Positions 33,540-41,517 of a stretch of 64,000 nt of DNA are shown in pieces. The stretch's first letter is position 1; every line of letters begins with the position of its first letter. The notes under the pieces are model-generated. The model searched no databases. It worked only from the letters and a program-made list of their open reading frames with translations, and had not been told where the DNA came from. Made by a program: the position numbers and the translations under genes. The DNA comes from an uncultured Bacteroidia bacterium (lineage in GTDB: Bacteria > Bacteroidota > Bacteroidia > Bacteroidales > CAJPTX01): the NCBI GenBank assembly GCA_947252645.1, contig CAMXWF010000002.1, positions 62,001 through 126,000 on the forward strand. Reading direction: 5' to 3'.

Positions 33540-36020
33540 ATGACGCAGTTCGTACGAGTGATGGCACTAATGGTGCTTTTTGCGCTGGGCGCATGGAATG
33601 CAAAGGGGCAAGCACAGCAAGGTTGGACGGAATACGCTGTAAACGGCGTAACGTGGTTGGTACAGAAAATGGATGGAGCCGATGTGTATCGGATTAAACC
33701 GAAAGATAAAACGATTGGAGAAATCAGCATCCCTGCCCTAATAGATAATGGAAGCATTAAGGTTGTTGAGATTGCAGAAGATGCATTTACAAGATATGGT
33801 AGAGACCTGACTAAAGTGACCATTAGCAGCGGCATTGAGACCATCGGGCAGGCCGCCTTCAAGGGCTGCGAGAACCTCAAGGAGGTGACCATTGAGGAGG
33901 GCGTGAAGACCATTGGCTACAAAGCCTTCTACGGATGCAAGAGCATCAAATCGCTAGTCATCCCCGCCACGGTGGAAACAGTCGTGGGGAACGAGAATAC
34001 CTTTTCAGGCGCAGGATCATTCGAGGGGTGCAACGCACTGACCTCCCTCAAAATTAGTGCGAAGACCATCGGGCGCGGCGCATTCAAGGGCTGCGAGAAC
34101 CTCAAGGAGGTGACCATTGAGGAGGGCGTGAAGACCATCGCCTACCAAGCCTTCTACGGATGCAAGAGCATCAAGTCGCTAGTCATACCCGCCTCGGTGG
34201 AAACCCTAGCGGGGAACGAGAATACCTTTTCGGGCGAAGGGTCATTCGAGGGGTGCAACGCGCTGACCACCCTCAGCATCGGCGTGAAGACCATCGGGAG
34301 GGCCGCCTTCAAAAACTGCAAAAACCTCAAGACAGTGACCATTGAGGAGAGCGTGAAAACCATCCGCTTCGAGGCCTTTGGCGGGTGCGAGAGCATTGAG
34401 TCGCTGCGCATCCCCGCCACGGTGGAAACCGTTGTGGGGAACGAGGACCTCCATACGACCCGAGGGAGCTTCGAGGGGTGCAACGCGCTGACCACCCTCA
34501 GCATCGGCGCGAAGACCATCGGGCGCGGCGCATTCAAGGGCTGCGAGAACCTCAAGGAGGTGACCATTGAGGAGGGCGTGAAGACCATCGCCTACCAAGC
34601 CTTCTATGGGTGCAAGAGCATCGAGTCGCTAGTCATCCCCGTCTCGGTGGAAACCCTAGCGGGGAACGAGAATACCTTTTCGGGCGAAGGATCATTCGAG
34701 GGGTGCAGCGCACTGACCTCCCTCAAAATCGGCGTGCAAGCCATTGGACGCAGCACATTCAAGGGCTGCGAGAACCTCAAGGAGGTGACCATTGAGGAGG
34801 GCGTGAAGACCATTGGCTACCAAGCCTTCTATGGGTGCAAGAGCATCGAGTCGCTAGTCATCCCCGCCACGGTGGAAACCGTTGTGGGGAACGAGAATAC
34901 CTTTTCGGGCGAAGGATCATTTGAGGGGTGCAGCGCACTGGCCTCCCTCAAAATCGGCGCGCAAACCATTGGACGCTATGCATTCAAGGGCTGCGAGAAC
35001 CTCAAAGAGGTGACCATTGAGGAGGGCGTGAAGACCATCGCCTACCAAGCCTTCTACGGATGCAAGAGCATCGAGTCGCTAGTCATCCCCGCCTCGGTGG
35101 AAACCCTAGCTGGGAACGAGAATACCTTTTCGGGCGAAGGGTCCTTCGAGGGGTGTAGCGCACTGGCCACCCTTAAAATCGGCGCGAAGACCATCGGGCG
35201 AGCCGCATTTAAGGGCTGCGAGAACCTCAAGGAGGTGACCATTGAGGAGGGTGTGAGAACCATCGCCTACCAGGTCTTTGGCGGGTGCAAAAGCATTGAG
35301 TCGCTAGTCATCCCCGCCACGGTAGAAACCGTTGTGGGGAACGAGAATACCTTTTCGGGCGAAGGGTCATTTGAGGGATGCAGCGCGCTGGCCTCCCTCA
35401 AAATCGGCGCGCAAACCATTGGATGCGGCGCATTCAAGGACTGCGGGAACCTCAAGGAGGTGACCATTGAAAAGGGTGTGAGAACCATTAAGGACGAAGC
35501 CTTTTCTGGCTGTAGAAAGATTACAAAAATTACCGTTCCTAGCAGTGTAACCGAAATTGGGCTGAATGCTTTTGGCAGCTGCGCTGCGCTTAACGATGTA
35601 GTTTGGCTTGCGGCTGCTAATTGCAATGTGAGCGACGATGCATTCAAGAACATAGCGCAACCCGCCATTCTCCACGTAAGGCTGGGAGAAAAAGCGAAAA
35701 TAGAGAGTAATGGAAAAACGTGGTGGCATCCTTTTACCATAGTAGAAGACGGAGTCGCCGATATTTCAGCCGTGGAAAGCACGCTGCTTGCCGAGGTGCG
35801 GGTAGTGCCTAACCCCATGCACAATACGTTAACGCTTGAGGGAACCTCTTCGGCTATACGTGTGGAGGTGTACAGCGTGGCGGGAACACTGATGCAAACC
35901 TACACCCCACACGGCGAACCACGTATCGAGATAGCCGCTGACGGGTGGCCCAGCGGAGTATACATGGTGCGTATGGTCGCGCAAGATGGGGCTAGAGTGA
36001 TGCAGGTAGTAAAACGCTAA
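33540..36020 (+). CDS. BspA-like leucine-rich repeat surface protein with T9SS sorting domain
   Basis: This 826-residue secreted protein has a signal peptide at residues 1-25 (LMVLFALGAWNAKGQ). Seven near-identical 75-residue units start at residue 102, each with three BspA/TpLRR-type repeats (FKGCENLKEVTIEEGVKTI, FYGCKSIESLVIP, SFEGCSALTSLKI). An eighth, partial unit is diverged. The last 75 or so residues, VRVVPNPMHNTLTLEG to SGVYMVRMVAQDG and VMQVVKR, are a type A C-terminal domain used for type IX secretion and surface attachment. BspA proteins often bind host matrix or other bacteria; adhesion is inferred. It is carried inside a segment bracketed by 310-bp direct repeats, beside an IS256 remnant. 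The ATG at 33540 was preferred over a TTG at 33528. Confidence 0.9.
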   Translation: MTQFVRVMALMVLFALGAWNAKGQAQQGWTEYAVNGVTWLVQKMDGADVYRIKPKDKTIGEISIPALIDNGSIKVVEIAEDAFTRYGRDLTKVTISSGIETIGQAAFKGCENLKEVTIEEGVKTIGYKAFYGCKSIKSLVIPATVETVVGNENTFSGAGSFEGCNALTSLKISAKTIGRGAFKGCENLKEVTIEEGVKTIAYQAFYGCKSIKSLVIPASVETLAGNENTFSGEGSFEGCNALTTLSIGVKTIGRAAFKNCKNLKTVTIEESVKTIRFEAFGGCESIESLRIPATVETVVGNEDLHTTRGSFEGCNALTTLSIGAKTIGRGAFKGCENLKEVTIEEGVKTIAYQAFYGCKSIESLVIPVSVETLAGNENTFSGEGSFEGCSALTSLKIGVQAIGRSTFKGCENLKEVTIEEGVKTIGYQAFYGCKSIESLVIPATVETVVGNENTFSGEGSFEGCSALASLKIGAQTIGRYAFKGCENLKEVTIEEGVKTIAYQAFYGCKSIESLVIPASVETLAGNENTFSGEGSFEGCSALATLKIGAKTIGRAAFKGCENLKEVTIEEGVRTIAYQVFGGCKSIESLVIPATVETVVGNENTFSGEGSFEGCSALASLKIGAQTIGCGAFKDCGNLKEVTIEKGVRTIKDEAFSGCRKITKITVPSSVTEIGLNAFGSCAALNDVVWLAAANCNVSDDAFKNIAQPAILHVRLGEKAKIESNGKTWWHPFTIVEDGVADISAVESTLLAEVRVVPNPMHNTLTLEGTSSAIRVEVYSVAGTLMQTYTPHGEPRIEIAADGWPSGVYMVRMVAQDGARVMQVVKR
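33843..35417 (+). repeat. Seven tandem 225-bp coding repeats in the BspA-like gene
   Basis: Units begin at 33843, 34068, 34293, 34518, 34743, 34968 and 35193, each exactly 225 bp. A partial, more diverged unit starts at 35418. Odd units encode ATVETVVGN and even units (A/V)SVETLAGN, so there is also a 450-bp higher-order period. Unit 3 is the most diverged. Confidence 0.95.
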
Positions 36021-36049
36021 ACACACACACAGGATATACTACGGGGTAT

Positions 36050-36075
36050 GCGGGCGGACCAGCGTGTCCGCCCGC
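36050..36075 (+). terminator. Hairpin after the BspA-like gene
   Basis: GCGGGCGGAC (36050-36059) pairs exactly with GTCCGCCCGC (36066-36075), 30 bp after the stop. There is no T-tract, so termination is only probable. The following 36076-36460 shows no gene or clear signal. Confidence 0.5.
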
Positions 36076-36460
36076 GCCGTATTAGCCCTCATAACGCCTC
36101 GGTATAAGCCCAAGCTAAGACTACAGCCGAACTCGGCCATAGCAGAATGTGAAAATGGATGGTCTCTTAGCTCTAGTTCAATGCAGGGGTATAGCTATAC
36201 AGAGGCACCCCGCTACAGCTAGAAGGGTAGCTACGCGTCATGAAATAGGAGACTAGCCCCCCACACACTTCCCCCTCCTGGGTTTGCGCATCAATGCAGT
36301 CCTATCAGTAGAACGAGTACTGAAGCCGAAAATCTTTAGCCATTCAGCCTATTGCCATAAGGGTGAAACGGTATAGAAGAGTGACCGGCGGAACCCTCCC
36401 GTACAATCCCTACGTTGAACTCGCATTCCTTTAGTTCCCTTTAGAATACGGTGATTCAAG

Positions 36461-37418
36461 GTAGTATCCCAAAAAGTGTGTAAGGCAGAACGTCTCTTTG
36501 AACTTCAGATGTACCTATCTTTTCGCTTTGCTTCCCGTAAAAAACAAAAAATAAACCTAAAAAGAATTAGGGCAAGGCTGTCGGAGCGAAGCGGAGGCAC
36601 CGCCTTGCCGTATCCTTTTGGGTTGATACCTTTGTGTCGGGAAGTAAAGCGCATCATGCTGTTTACCATTCATCTACTCTCGTCAGCCCGGCAGAGAGGG
36701 CCCCTATTCTTTTCCTCAGGTAGGTGGCGTTCGTTGCTATGCTACCGATGAGATGGAGGGCCGATTTTACGCTCGGGAGGGCGCGCTTGTACCGTGCCCC
36801 TTTTTTGTTTCCCGATTGAAGCGCTCCAGCCAGTTGGTGCTGTGGATATACCTCCGGGCCCTCACGTCGTACTTGAGGTAGGTGAAGTAGTACTTGATCC
36901 GCTCCCCGCGCGCGACTTTAGAGAGGAAGGGGTAGTGCCCCCCCCCCCAGCGATCGGCAAAGGCCCTGAAGCGCATCACCCACTCCAGGGGAGCGCGCCC
37001 GGCGCTCCCGTAGCCAGAAACCTCATGGAGTTCCCCCGTGAAGGCAGACTTGTCTCTCGGCCGAACCTTTCGTGTCAGCTCCCTTCGGAGATGCACGGCG
37101 CAGAGCTGGACCTCTGCCCCCGGGAAGTGCTGCCTCGCTACCTCCTCTATACTATTGAGCTCATCCGAAATGATCAGGCCGACTTCCTCTAGCCCCCGGC
37201 GCTTCAAGTCCCCGAAGAACTCCCCCCAAATACCGCTCCCCTCCGTGGGGTTATTATACACCCCAACAATATCCCTCCGCCCCTCCCGGTCAAGGCTCAT
37301 CACCACAAAGAAGGCCTCCTTGCTGACGCTGCCCCCCATCGAACCGACAGGAAGGTAGCATCAATAGCAAGGGCCTCAAGAGCCCGTGGGAGGGGCCTCC
37401 AGCTCCACGCCTCCACTG
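36461..37418 (-). mobile_element. IS256-family insertion sequence remnant
   Basis: A broken IS256 (Mutator) transposase at 36663-37418 is followed downstream, on its 3' side, by an end-like sequence at 36461-36483 (ATCCCAAAAAGTGTGTAAGG). That sequence resembles the terminal repeats I know from IS256 relatives. The 5' end of the element, with the first third of the transposase and the other terminal repeat, is missing. It is cut exactly where the right 310-bp sppA repeat begins (37419). A hairpin (GGCAAGGC at 36571-36578, GCCTTGCC at 36602-36609) lies between the transposase stop and the IS end. The element is surely immobile on its own. Confidence 0.7.
36663..37418 (-). pseudogene. Truncated IS256-type transposase with two frameshifts
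   Basis: Read on the minus strand, the sequence begins inside the protein with RPLPRALEALAIDATFLSVR, which holds the first catalytic Asp (DAT). A shift at the G-run near 37336 moves to the frame starting MGGSVSKEAFFVVMSLDREG, which holds the second Asp in LIISDELNSIEEVA and the CAVHLRREL motif. The catalytic Glu is in STNWLERFNRETKK. A second shift in the A/G run near 36800 leads to ALPSVKSALHLIGSIATNA and a normal end, RVDEW. So all three DDE residues are present but spread over three frames. The N-terminal third is absent. The gene cannot make an active transposase unless the shifts are sequencing errors in homopolymers, and even then it is truncated. Confidence 0.85.
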
Positions 37419-37639
37419 CCTACCGCGTCAACGCCTATCCCAAGGTGAAAGACCAATTCCTCAAAAAATATCTCAAAACCCTCATGGGGGGCTTCGGCAG
37501 CGCAAGCCAAAATGCCCAGCTGCCCCTCGTGGATGAGCAGGTGGAGCTGCTCCGCCAAGTGGAGCAGATGCGGGGCATCCAGGCCCGCCTTCCTTTCCAG
37601 CTCTATCCGCCCAGAGCCAACGCCCAGCGCGTTTGGTAG
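37419..37639 (+). pseudogene. 3' fragment of sppA
   Basis: An exact copy of the last 73 sense codons and the stop codon of sppA, lacking promoter, start and catalytic domains. It is part of the right 310-bp repeat and abuts the truncated IS256 transposase. It is not expected to be translated into a working product. Confidence 0.92.
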
Positions 37640-37728
37640 GTATCGCGCTTACCCACGCCTTTAATCCCGGGCGTGTCCACTGCCAGTGGACACGCCCGGC
37701 TTCTTCCTAGGCTACGCCAGCTTTCCCG
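37419..37728 (+). repeat. 310-bp perfect direct repeat, right copy
   Basis: Identical to 32857-33166. It includes the terminator hairpin at 37667-37699. Recombination between the two copies would delete the BspA-like gene and the IS remnant and leave sppA intact. Confidence 0.97.
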
Positions 37729-37819
37729 CTCACCTTGTGCCGTTGGTGTCAGCAAAAACCTGGAAATGAGCTACTTTCAAGAATCCCTAGCACCCTATTG
37801 CAACCTGCTTAGAATTTGC

Positions 37820-37827
37820 TATATTTG
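37820..37827 (+). promoter_or_regulatory. -7 promoter box for the small lipoprotein
   Basis: TATATTTG, exact TAnnTTTG match. A TTG at 37798-37800 lies at the right -33 distance (19-bp spacer). The leader to 37913 is about 80 nt and contains a nine-codon reading frame at 37865 that may not be used. Confidence 0.6.
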
Positions 37828-37912
37828 CATTGCGCAGACGAGCCGCCTTCTCACCTATCGAGCCATGGGAGACTGTATGGTCAGGTCGGTGTAGTTTTAA
37901 TGTATCAATATC

Positions 37913-38131
37913 ATGTCTAAGTGGTGTTTGATGGGAGTGATGATGATTGCTCCAATCATCGCCTCGTGTAGTGCAGTAGATGCAGAAAAACCGGCCAATG
38001 GTGAGCGTAGTGTTACGCTTACCCAAGCGTAGACAGATGAATTCTGTAACGATTTTGTCGGTAGAGTGGTCTATGAGACCAACCTCTCTGTCCGGCTTCT
38101 CATTGCCGCTTCCTGTACGTGTCAACAGTAG
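37913..38131 (+). CDS. Small lipoprotein with in-frame amber codon
   Basis: The first 39 codons encode a clear lipoprotein signal (WCLMGVMMIAPIIASC, lipobox IASC) and a short tail, ending at a TAG at 38030-38032. The same frame continues for 32 more codons with protein-like sequence, TDEFCNDFVGRVVYETNL to LIAASCTCQQ, and stops at 38129. The gene may thus be a 72-residue, Cys-rich lipoprotein with a nonsense mutation, or a genuine 39-residue lipoprotein. A strong promoter lies upstream and the 69-residue membrane protein gene follows at 38160. No family was recognised. Confidence 0.5.
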
Positions 38132-38159
38132 TTTCGTCTTAAAATTTTGAGGTGTTATC

Positions 38160-38369
38160 ATGGAAAATATTCAGAGTAGGGGATTTCTGCATAGTAACGC
38201 TGCCCCGGTGTGGTTGCTTGCCGCGAGTATAGTCGTGACGCTCGCAGGGGCCTTGTTGAAAATCGAGCACCTCGTTGTCCCTCTGGCCACCACCCTTATG
38301 GCCATCGGCACTGTAGCTGCTCTCGCTGCCTTTATCTGGCTGCTAGTAGCCTTCGCGCGCCTCCGGTAG
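38160..38369 (+). CDS. Small two-helix membrane protein
   Basis: This 69-residue protein has two hydrophobic helices (about 14-33 and 40-66): WLLAASIVVTLAGALLKIEH, then LATTLMAIGTVAALAAFIWL. The GALLKI(x)H turn and the following glycine-spaced helix recall the N-terminal part of GldL-type motility/T9SS motor proteins, but the protein is far too short to be one. It lies directly before a strong terminator (38395) and after the small lipoprotein. It is probably expressed from the promoter at 37820. The function is unknown. Confidence 0.6.
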   Translation: MENIQSRGFLHSNAAPVWLLAASIVVTLAGALLKIEHLVVPLATTLMAIGTVAALAAFIWLLVAFARLR

Positions 38370-38394
38370 ACTACCTCGCATTGGCTCGAACTGT

Positions 38395-38438
38395 GGGTCT
38401 ACTCCTCCGCGGCGCGGAGGAGTAGACCCTTCTTTATT
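38395..38438 (+). terminator. Strong rho-independent terminator
   Basis: GGGTCTACTCCTCCGC (38395-38410) pairs perfectly with 38414-38429 around a 3-nt loop, followed by TTCTTTATT. It closes the small-protein operon. Confidence 0.85.
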
Positions 38439-38577
38439 CCCGTATGGGGCTAGGTTCTCTTTCCTTGGGCATCGCCGTGCAGCACCCCCCATTTGTCTAA
38501 TTCGCCCGCCCCGCACCCCCTGTTGGGCTACCACTTCTTCCCCCTTCAGCCCCAAGCCCGCCTAAGAGAATATTCTC

Positions 38578-38585
38578 TACCTTTG
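38578..38585 (+). promoter_or_regulatory. -7 promoter box for the LptF/LptG gene
   Basis: TACCTTTG, exact match, 22 bp before the TTG start at 38608. With transcription starting near 38592, no earlier start codon is possible, which supports the TTG. Confidence 0.6.
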
Positions 38586-38607
38586 TCAACAAATACTTGC
38601 CTCGGCC

Positions 38608-40209
38608 TTGTACCGCCTTCATCGTCTCCTGCTCCGGGCATTCTTGGGCCCCATGGTGCTCACGTTTCTCATCGTGATGTTCATCATGGTCATGCAGTTC
38701 CTATGGAAGTACATCGATGAGCTGGTCGGCAAAGGGTTCACCATAGACCTCATCCTGGAGCTCATGGGCTATGCGGCCGTGACCCTCATCCCCATGGCCA
38801 TGCCGCTGGCATTGCTCTTGGCCGCCCTGATGACCATGGGCAACTTGGGCGAGCATAGCGAGCTGCTGGCCATGAAGGCCGCAGGAATCTCCTTGGTCCG
38901 CATCCTAGCCCCCATGGCCGTGGTGAGCACAATGATTGCGGTGCTTGCGTTCTTCATTGGTAACAACGTGGCGCCCGTGGCCTGCCGGAAGATGGACTCC
39001 CTCATCTACAGCATGCGCCAGAAAAAACCCGAGCTCATCATCCGCCCGGGCATGTTCTATAACGGCATCGAAAACTATACCATCCGGGTCGACTCCGTCC
39101 GCAAAAAGCCCGCCATGATGTTTGGCATCATGATCTACGATCACTCCGCCGGGCTGGGCAACGTGGCGGTCACCGTCGCCGATTCGGGCAACATCGACAT
39201 GGCCGCCGACCAGCAAAGCCTCCGCGTGGAGCTCTTCTCCGGCTGCGCCTACGAAGAACTCGAACCCAACGCCTTCTACGCCCAAGAGGCCGCCCTGCCG
39301 GCCAGAAGGGTGCAGTTCAAACGTCAAGTAGGCCTGCAGAAGCTCGAGGGGTTCGACTTCAAACGCGAGGACGAAAACCTCTTCAAGGATGACTACATGG
39401 CCATGAACGTGGCCCAGATCCGTCACTACGCCGACTCCGTCAGGCAGATTATCGACACCTGCCACCAGCGCCGCCTTCGCCTAGTGCTGCGCCAGTTGCG
39501 CTATCGACCCGCGCCTGAGTCTGTCGACTCTGCGACTCTAAAGCCAGGCCCCGACAGCCTCGCTGCCGACACGCAGAGCCCGGCCCCTACCGCGGTCCTG
39601 GCTGCCCAGCCCGCCCCGGCCCGCCCCGCCAACGACACCGCCCCACTGCGCGGCTCAGCACAGCTTCACGACACCCTCCTGCTCCACCCATTGCCTTTTG
39701 ACTCCATCTACCAGGCCTCTGCGCGCCCCGACCGCCGCCGCTACCTGGGCCTAGCCCTCTCGCGGGCCCAGATGGCTAAGGAGGGACTCGCGTCCCTCAC
39801 CGACGACCACGATTACTACCAACGGCGCATGGTGCGCTACCTCGTGGAGTTGCACAGAAAGTACACCCTCTCAGTGGCCTGCATCCTCTTCTTCTTCATC
39901 GGGGCGCCCCTAGGCGCCATCATCAAGAAGGGCGGTTTCGGCGTCCCCACCGGCATCTCGGTGCTCTTCTTTGTAGTCTACTACGTCGTCTCGCTCACCA
40001 CCGAGAAATTCGCCCGCCAGCTTACTTGGGACGTGCTGCCCGGCATGTGGTTCAGCACCTGGATCCTGGTCCCCGTGGCCTTGGCGTTGCTCTACAGGGC
40101 GACCAACGAGTCCAGCCTCCTCCGGGGCAGGCTCTGGCCCACCTGGCCCGCTCGCCCCCGTCAAGCGCCGCGGGTCAAGCCTTCCCAACCGCGCGATACA
40201 ACAGAATAG
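38608..40209 (+). CDS. LptF/LptG-family lipopolysaccharide export permease
   Basis: This 533-residue inner-membrane protein has three N-terminal helices and three C-terminal helices around a periplasmic jellyroll-like region. That is the layout of LptF/LptG, which with the LptB ATPase pull LPS out of the inner membrane. Typical segments are LLRAFLGPMVLTFLIVMFIM (8-27), a cytoplasmic EHSELLAMKAAGIS (about 90-103) and HRKYTLSVACILFFFIGAPL followed by GAIIKKGGFG (about 412-442). A Pro/Ala-rich insertion at about 305-350 is unusual. F and G cannot be told apart here. The start is TTG, since no in-frame ATG lies between the promoter and the first helix. ribBA follows after 26 bp. Confidence 0.88.
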   Translation: MYRLHRLLLRAFLGPMVLTFLIVMFIMVMQFLWKYIDELVGKGFTIDLILELMGYAAVTLIPMAMPLALLLAALMTMGNLGEHSELLAMKAAGISLVRILAPMAVVSTMIAVLAFFIGNNVAPVACRKMDSLIYSMRQKKPELIIRPGMFYNGIENYTIRVDSVRKKPAMMFGIMIYDHSAGLGNVAVTVADSGNIDMAADQQSLRVELFSGCAYEELEPNAFYAQEAALPARRVQFKRQVGLQKLEGFDFKREDENLFKDDYMAMNVAQIRHYADSVRQIIDTCHQRRLRLVLRQLRYRPAPESVDSATLKPGPDSLAADTQSPAPTAVLAAQPAPARPANDTAPLRGSAQLHDTLLLHPLPFDSIYQASARPDRRRYLGLALSRAQMAKEGLASLTDDHDYYQRRMVRYLVELHRKYTLSVACILFFFIGAPLGAIIKKGGFGVPTGISVLFFVVYYVVSLTTEKFARQLTWDVLPGMWFSTWILVPVALALLYRATNESSLLRGRLWPTWPARPRQAPRVKPSQPRDTTE

Positions 40210-40235
40210 TGCCCCAGTGCGTTTACAGCTAATAA

Positions 40236-41483
40236 ATGGATGTTCTGATGGCTACACAAGAGGACTTGAGCACGCAGCTCAGCACCATCGATGAGGCAAT
40301 AGAGGCCTTTAAGCAGGGCGAGTTCGTCATCGTGGTCGATGATAAGGACCGCGAGAATGAGGGTGACCTGATCATCGCTGCTGAGAAGATCACCCCAGAA
40401 AAGGTCAACTTCATGCTCCGCTATGGAAGGGGAGTCCTGTGCGCGCCTGTCTCTGAGGCCCGATGCGAGGCCCTCGAGCTCCCCATGCAGGTGCAGCACA
40501 ACACCTCCTCCCATGAGACCCCCTTCACTGTCACGGTCGATCGCATCGGCAATGGCTGCACCACCGGGGTCTCCATGCACGATCGGGCGGAGACCATCCT
40601 GGCACTAGCTGACCCTACTACCAAGCCTTCCGACTTGGGCCGCCCCGGCCACGTATGCCCCCTACGAGCCAGAGAGAAGGGCGTGCTACGCAGAGCTGGC
40701 CATACCGAGGCCGCCTATGACCTCACACGCCTGGCGGGCCTCCAGCCCGCCGCGGCTCTCATCGAGGTCATCAAAGAGGACGGCACCATGGCCCGACTCC
40801 CCCAGCTGATAGACATGGCCCACAAGTATGGCTTTAAAATCATCACCATCGAGGACCTGATCGCCTATCGACTCAAGCGCGAGAGCATCATCGAGAAAGG
40901 CGCCGAGTCTACCCTCCCCACCCGCTGGGGCACCTTCAAGGTCATTCCCTTCATCCAAAAGAGCAATGGTCTAGAACATCTGGCACTGGTCAAGGGTACT
41001 TGGACTCCCGATGAGCCCGTGCTGGCCAGGGTGCACTCATCTTGCATGACGGGCGACATCTTCGGCAGCTACCGCTGCGACTGCGGCGAGCAGCTCCACG
41101 TGGCCATGCAACGTATCGAGCAGGCCGGCAAGGGGGTGCTTGTCTATATCAATCAAGAGGGACGCGGTATCGGGATCTTCAATAAGATCCATGCCTACCA
41201 GCTCCAGGACGAGGGGATGGACACTGTGGATGCCAATGTGGCGCTTGGCTTCAAGCCCGATGAACGCGACTACGGGGTCGGGGCTTCCATCCTCAACGCC
41301 CTGGGCGTGACCAAGATGCGCCTCATGACCAACAATCCCGTCAAGCGTAGCGGCCTGGAGGGCTACGGGCTCCAGATCACCGAGGTGGTGCCTATCGAGA
41401 TTACCCCCAACGAGTACAACCGCCACTACCTAGAGACCAAGCGCGACAAGATGGGGCATCGTATTCTAGAGGGCGACAAGTAG
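40236..41483 (+). CDS. ribBA: Bifunctional 3,4-dihydroxy-2-butanone 4-phosphate synthase / GTP cyclohydrolase II
   Basis: This 415-residue enzyme has two activities feeding both branches of riboflavin synthesis. Residues 15-220 are RibB, with the acidic active site VVDDKDRENEGDLI (about 33-46), NGCTTGVSMHDR and GHTEAAYDL. Residues 225-405 are RibA, with the zinc cysteines in HSSCMTGDIFGSYRCDC (about 267-283) and the catalytic stretch YINQEGRGIGI. Length is standard for the fusion. Two nearby ATG codons (40236 and 40248) are possible starts. No FMN riboswitch was seen in the short gap upstream; the gene seems to run on from the LptF/LptG transcript. Confidence 0.96.
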   Translation: MDVLMATQEDLSTQLSTIDEAIEAFKQGEFVIVVDDKDRENEGDLIIAAEKITPEKVNFMLRYGRGVLCAPVSEARCEALELPMQVQHNTSSHETPFTVTVDRIGNGCTTGVSMHDRAETILALADPTTKPSDLGRPGHVCPLRAREKGVLRRAGHTEAAYDLTRLAGLQPAAALIEVIKEDGTMARLPQLIDMAHKYGFKIITIEDLIAYRLKRESIIEKGAESTLPTRWGTFKVIPFIQKSNGLEHLALVKGTWTPDEPVLARVHSSCMTGDIFGSYRCDCGEQLHVAMQRIEQAGKGVLVYINQEGRGIGIFNKIHAYQLQDEGMDTVDANVALGFKPDERDYGVGASILNALGVTKMRLMTNNPVKRSGLEGYGLQITEVVPIEITPNEYNRHYLETKRDKMGHRILEGDK

Positions 41484-41517
41484 CGCGCGGCAGATTCCCC
41501 TTTAGGCCTTGCTGCTG

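Noticed and set aside
34154..34588. Antisense frames repeated along the BspA-like gene (also 33929, 34604, 35054)
   Set aside because: They recur with the 225-bp repeat and mirror the coding strand; no independent signal.
33843..35417. Possible CRISPR array
   Set aside because: The repeats are 225 bp, contiguous and in frame within a coding gene, without spacers.
36476..36751. 91-codon plus-strand frame in the IS region
   Set aside because: It is antisense to the transposase end and crosses the IS terminus; no domain.
38037..38150. 37-codon frame after the small lipoprotein
   Set aside because: It overlaps the better-looking continuation of the lipoprotein frame and has no family or start signal.
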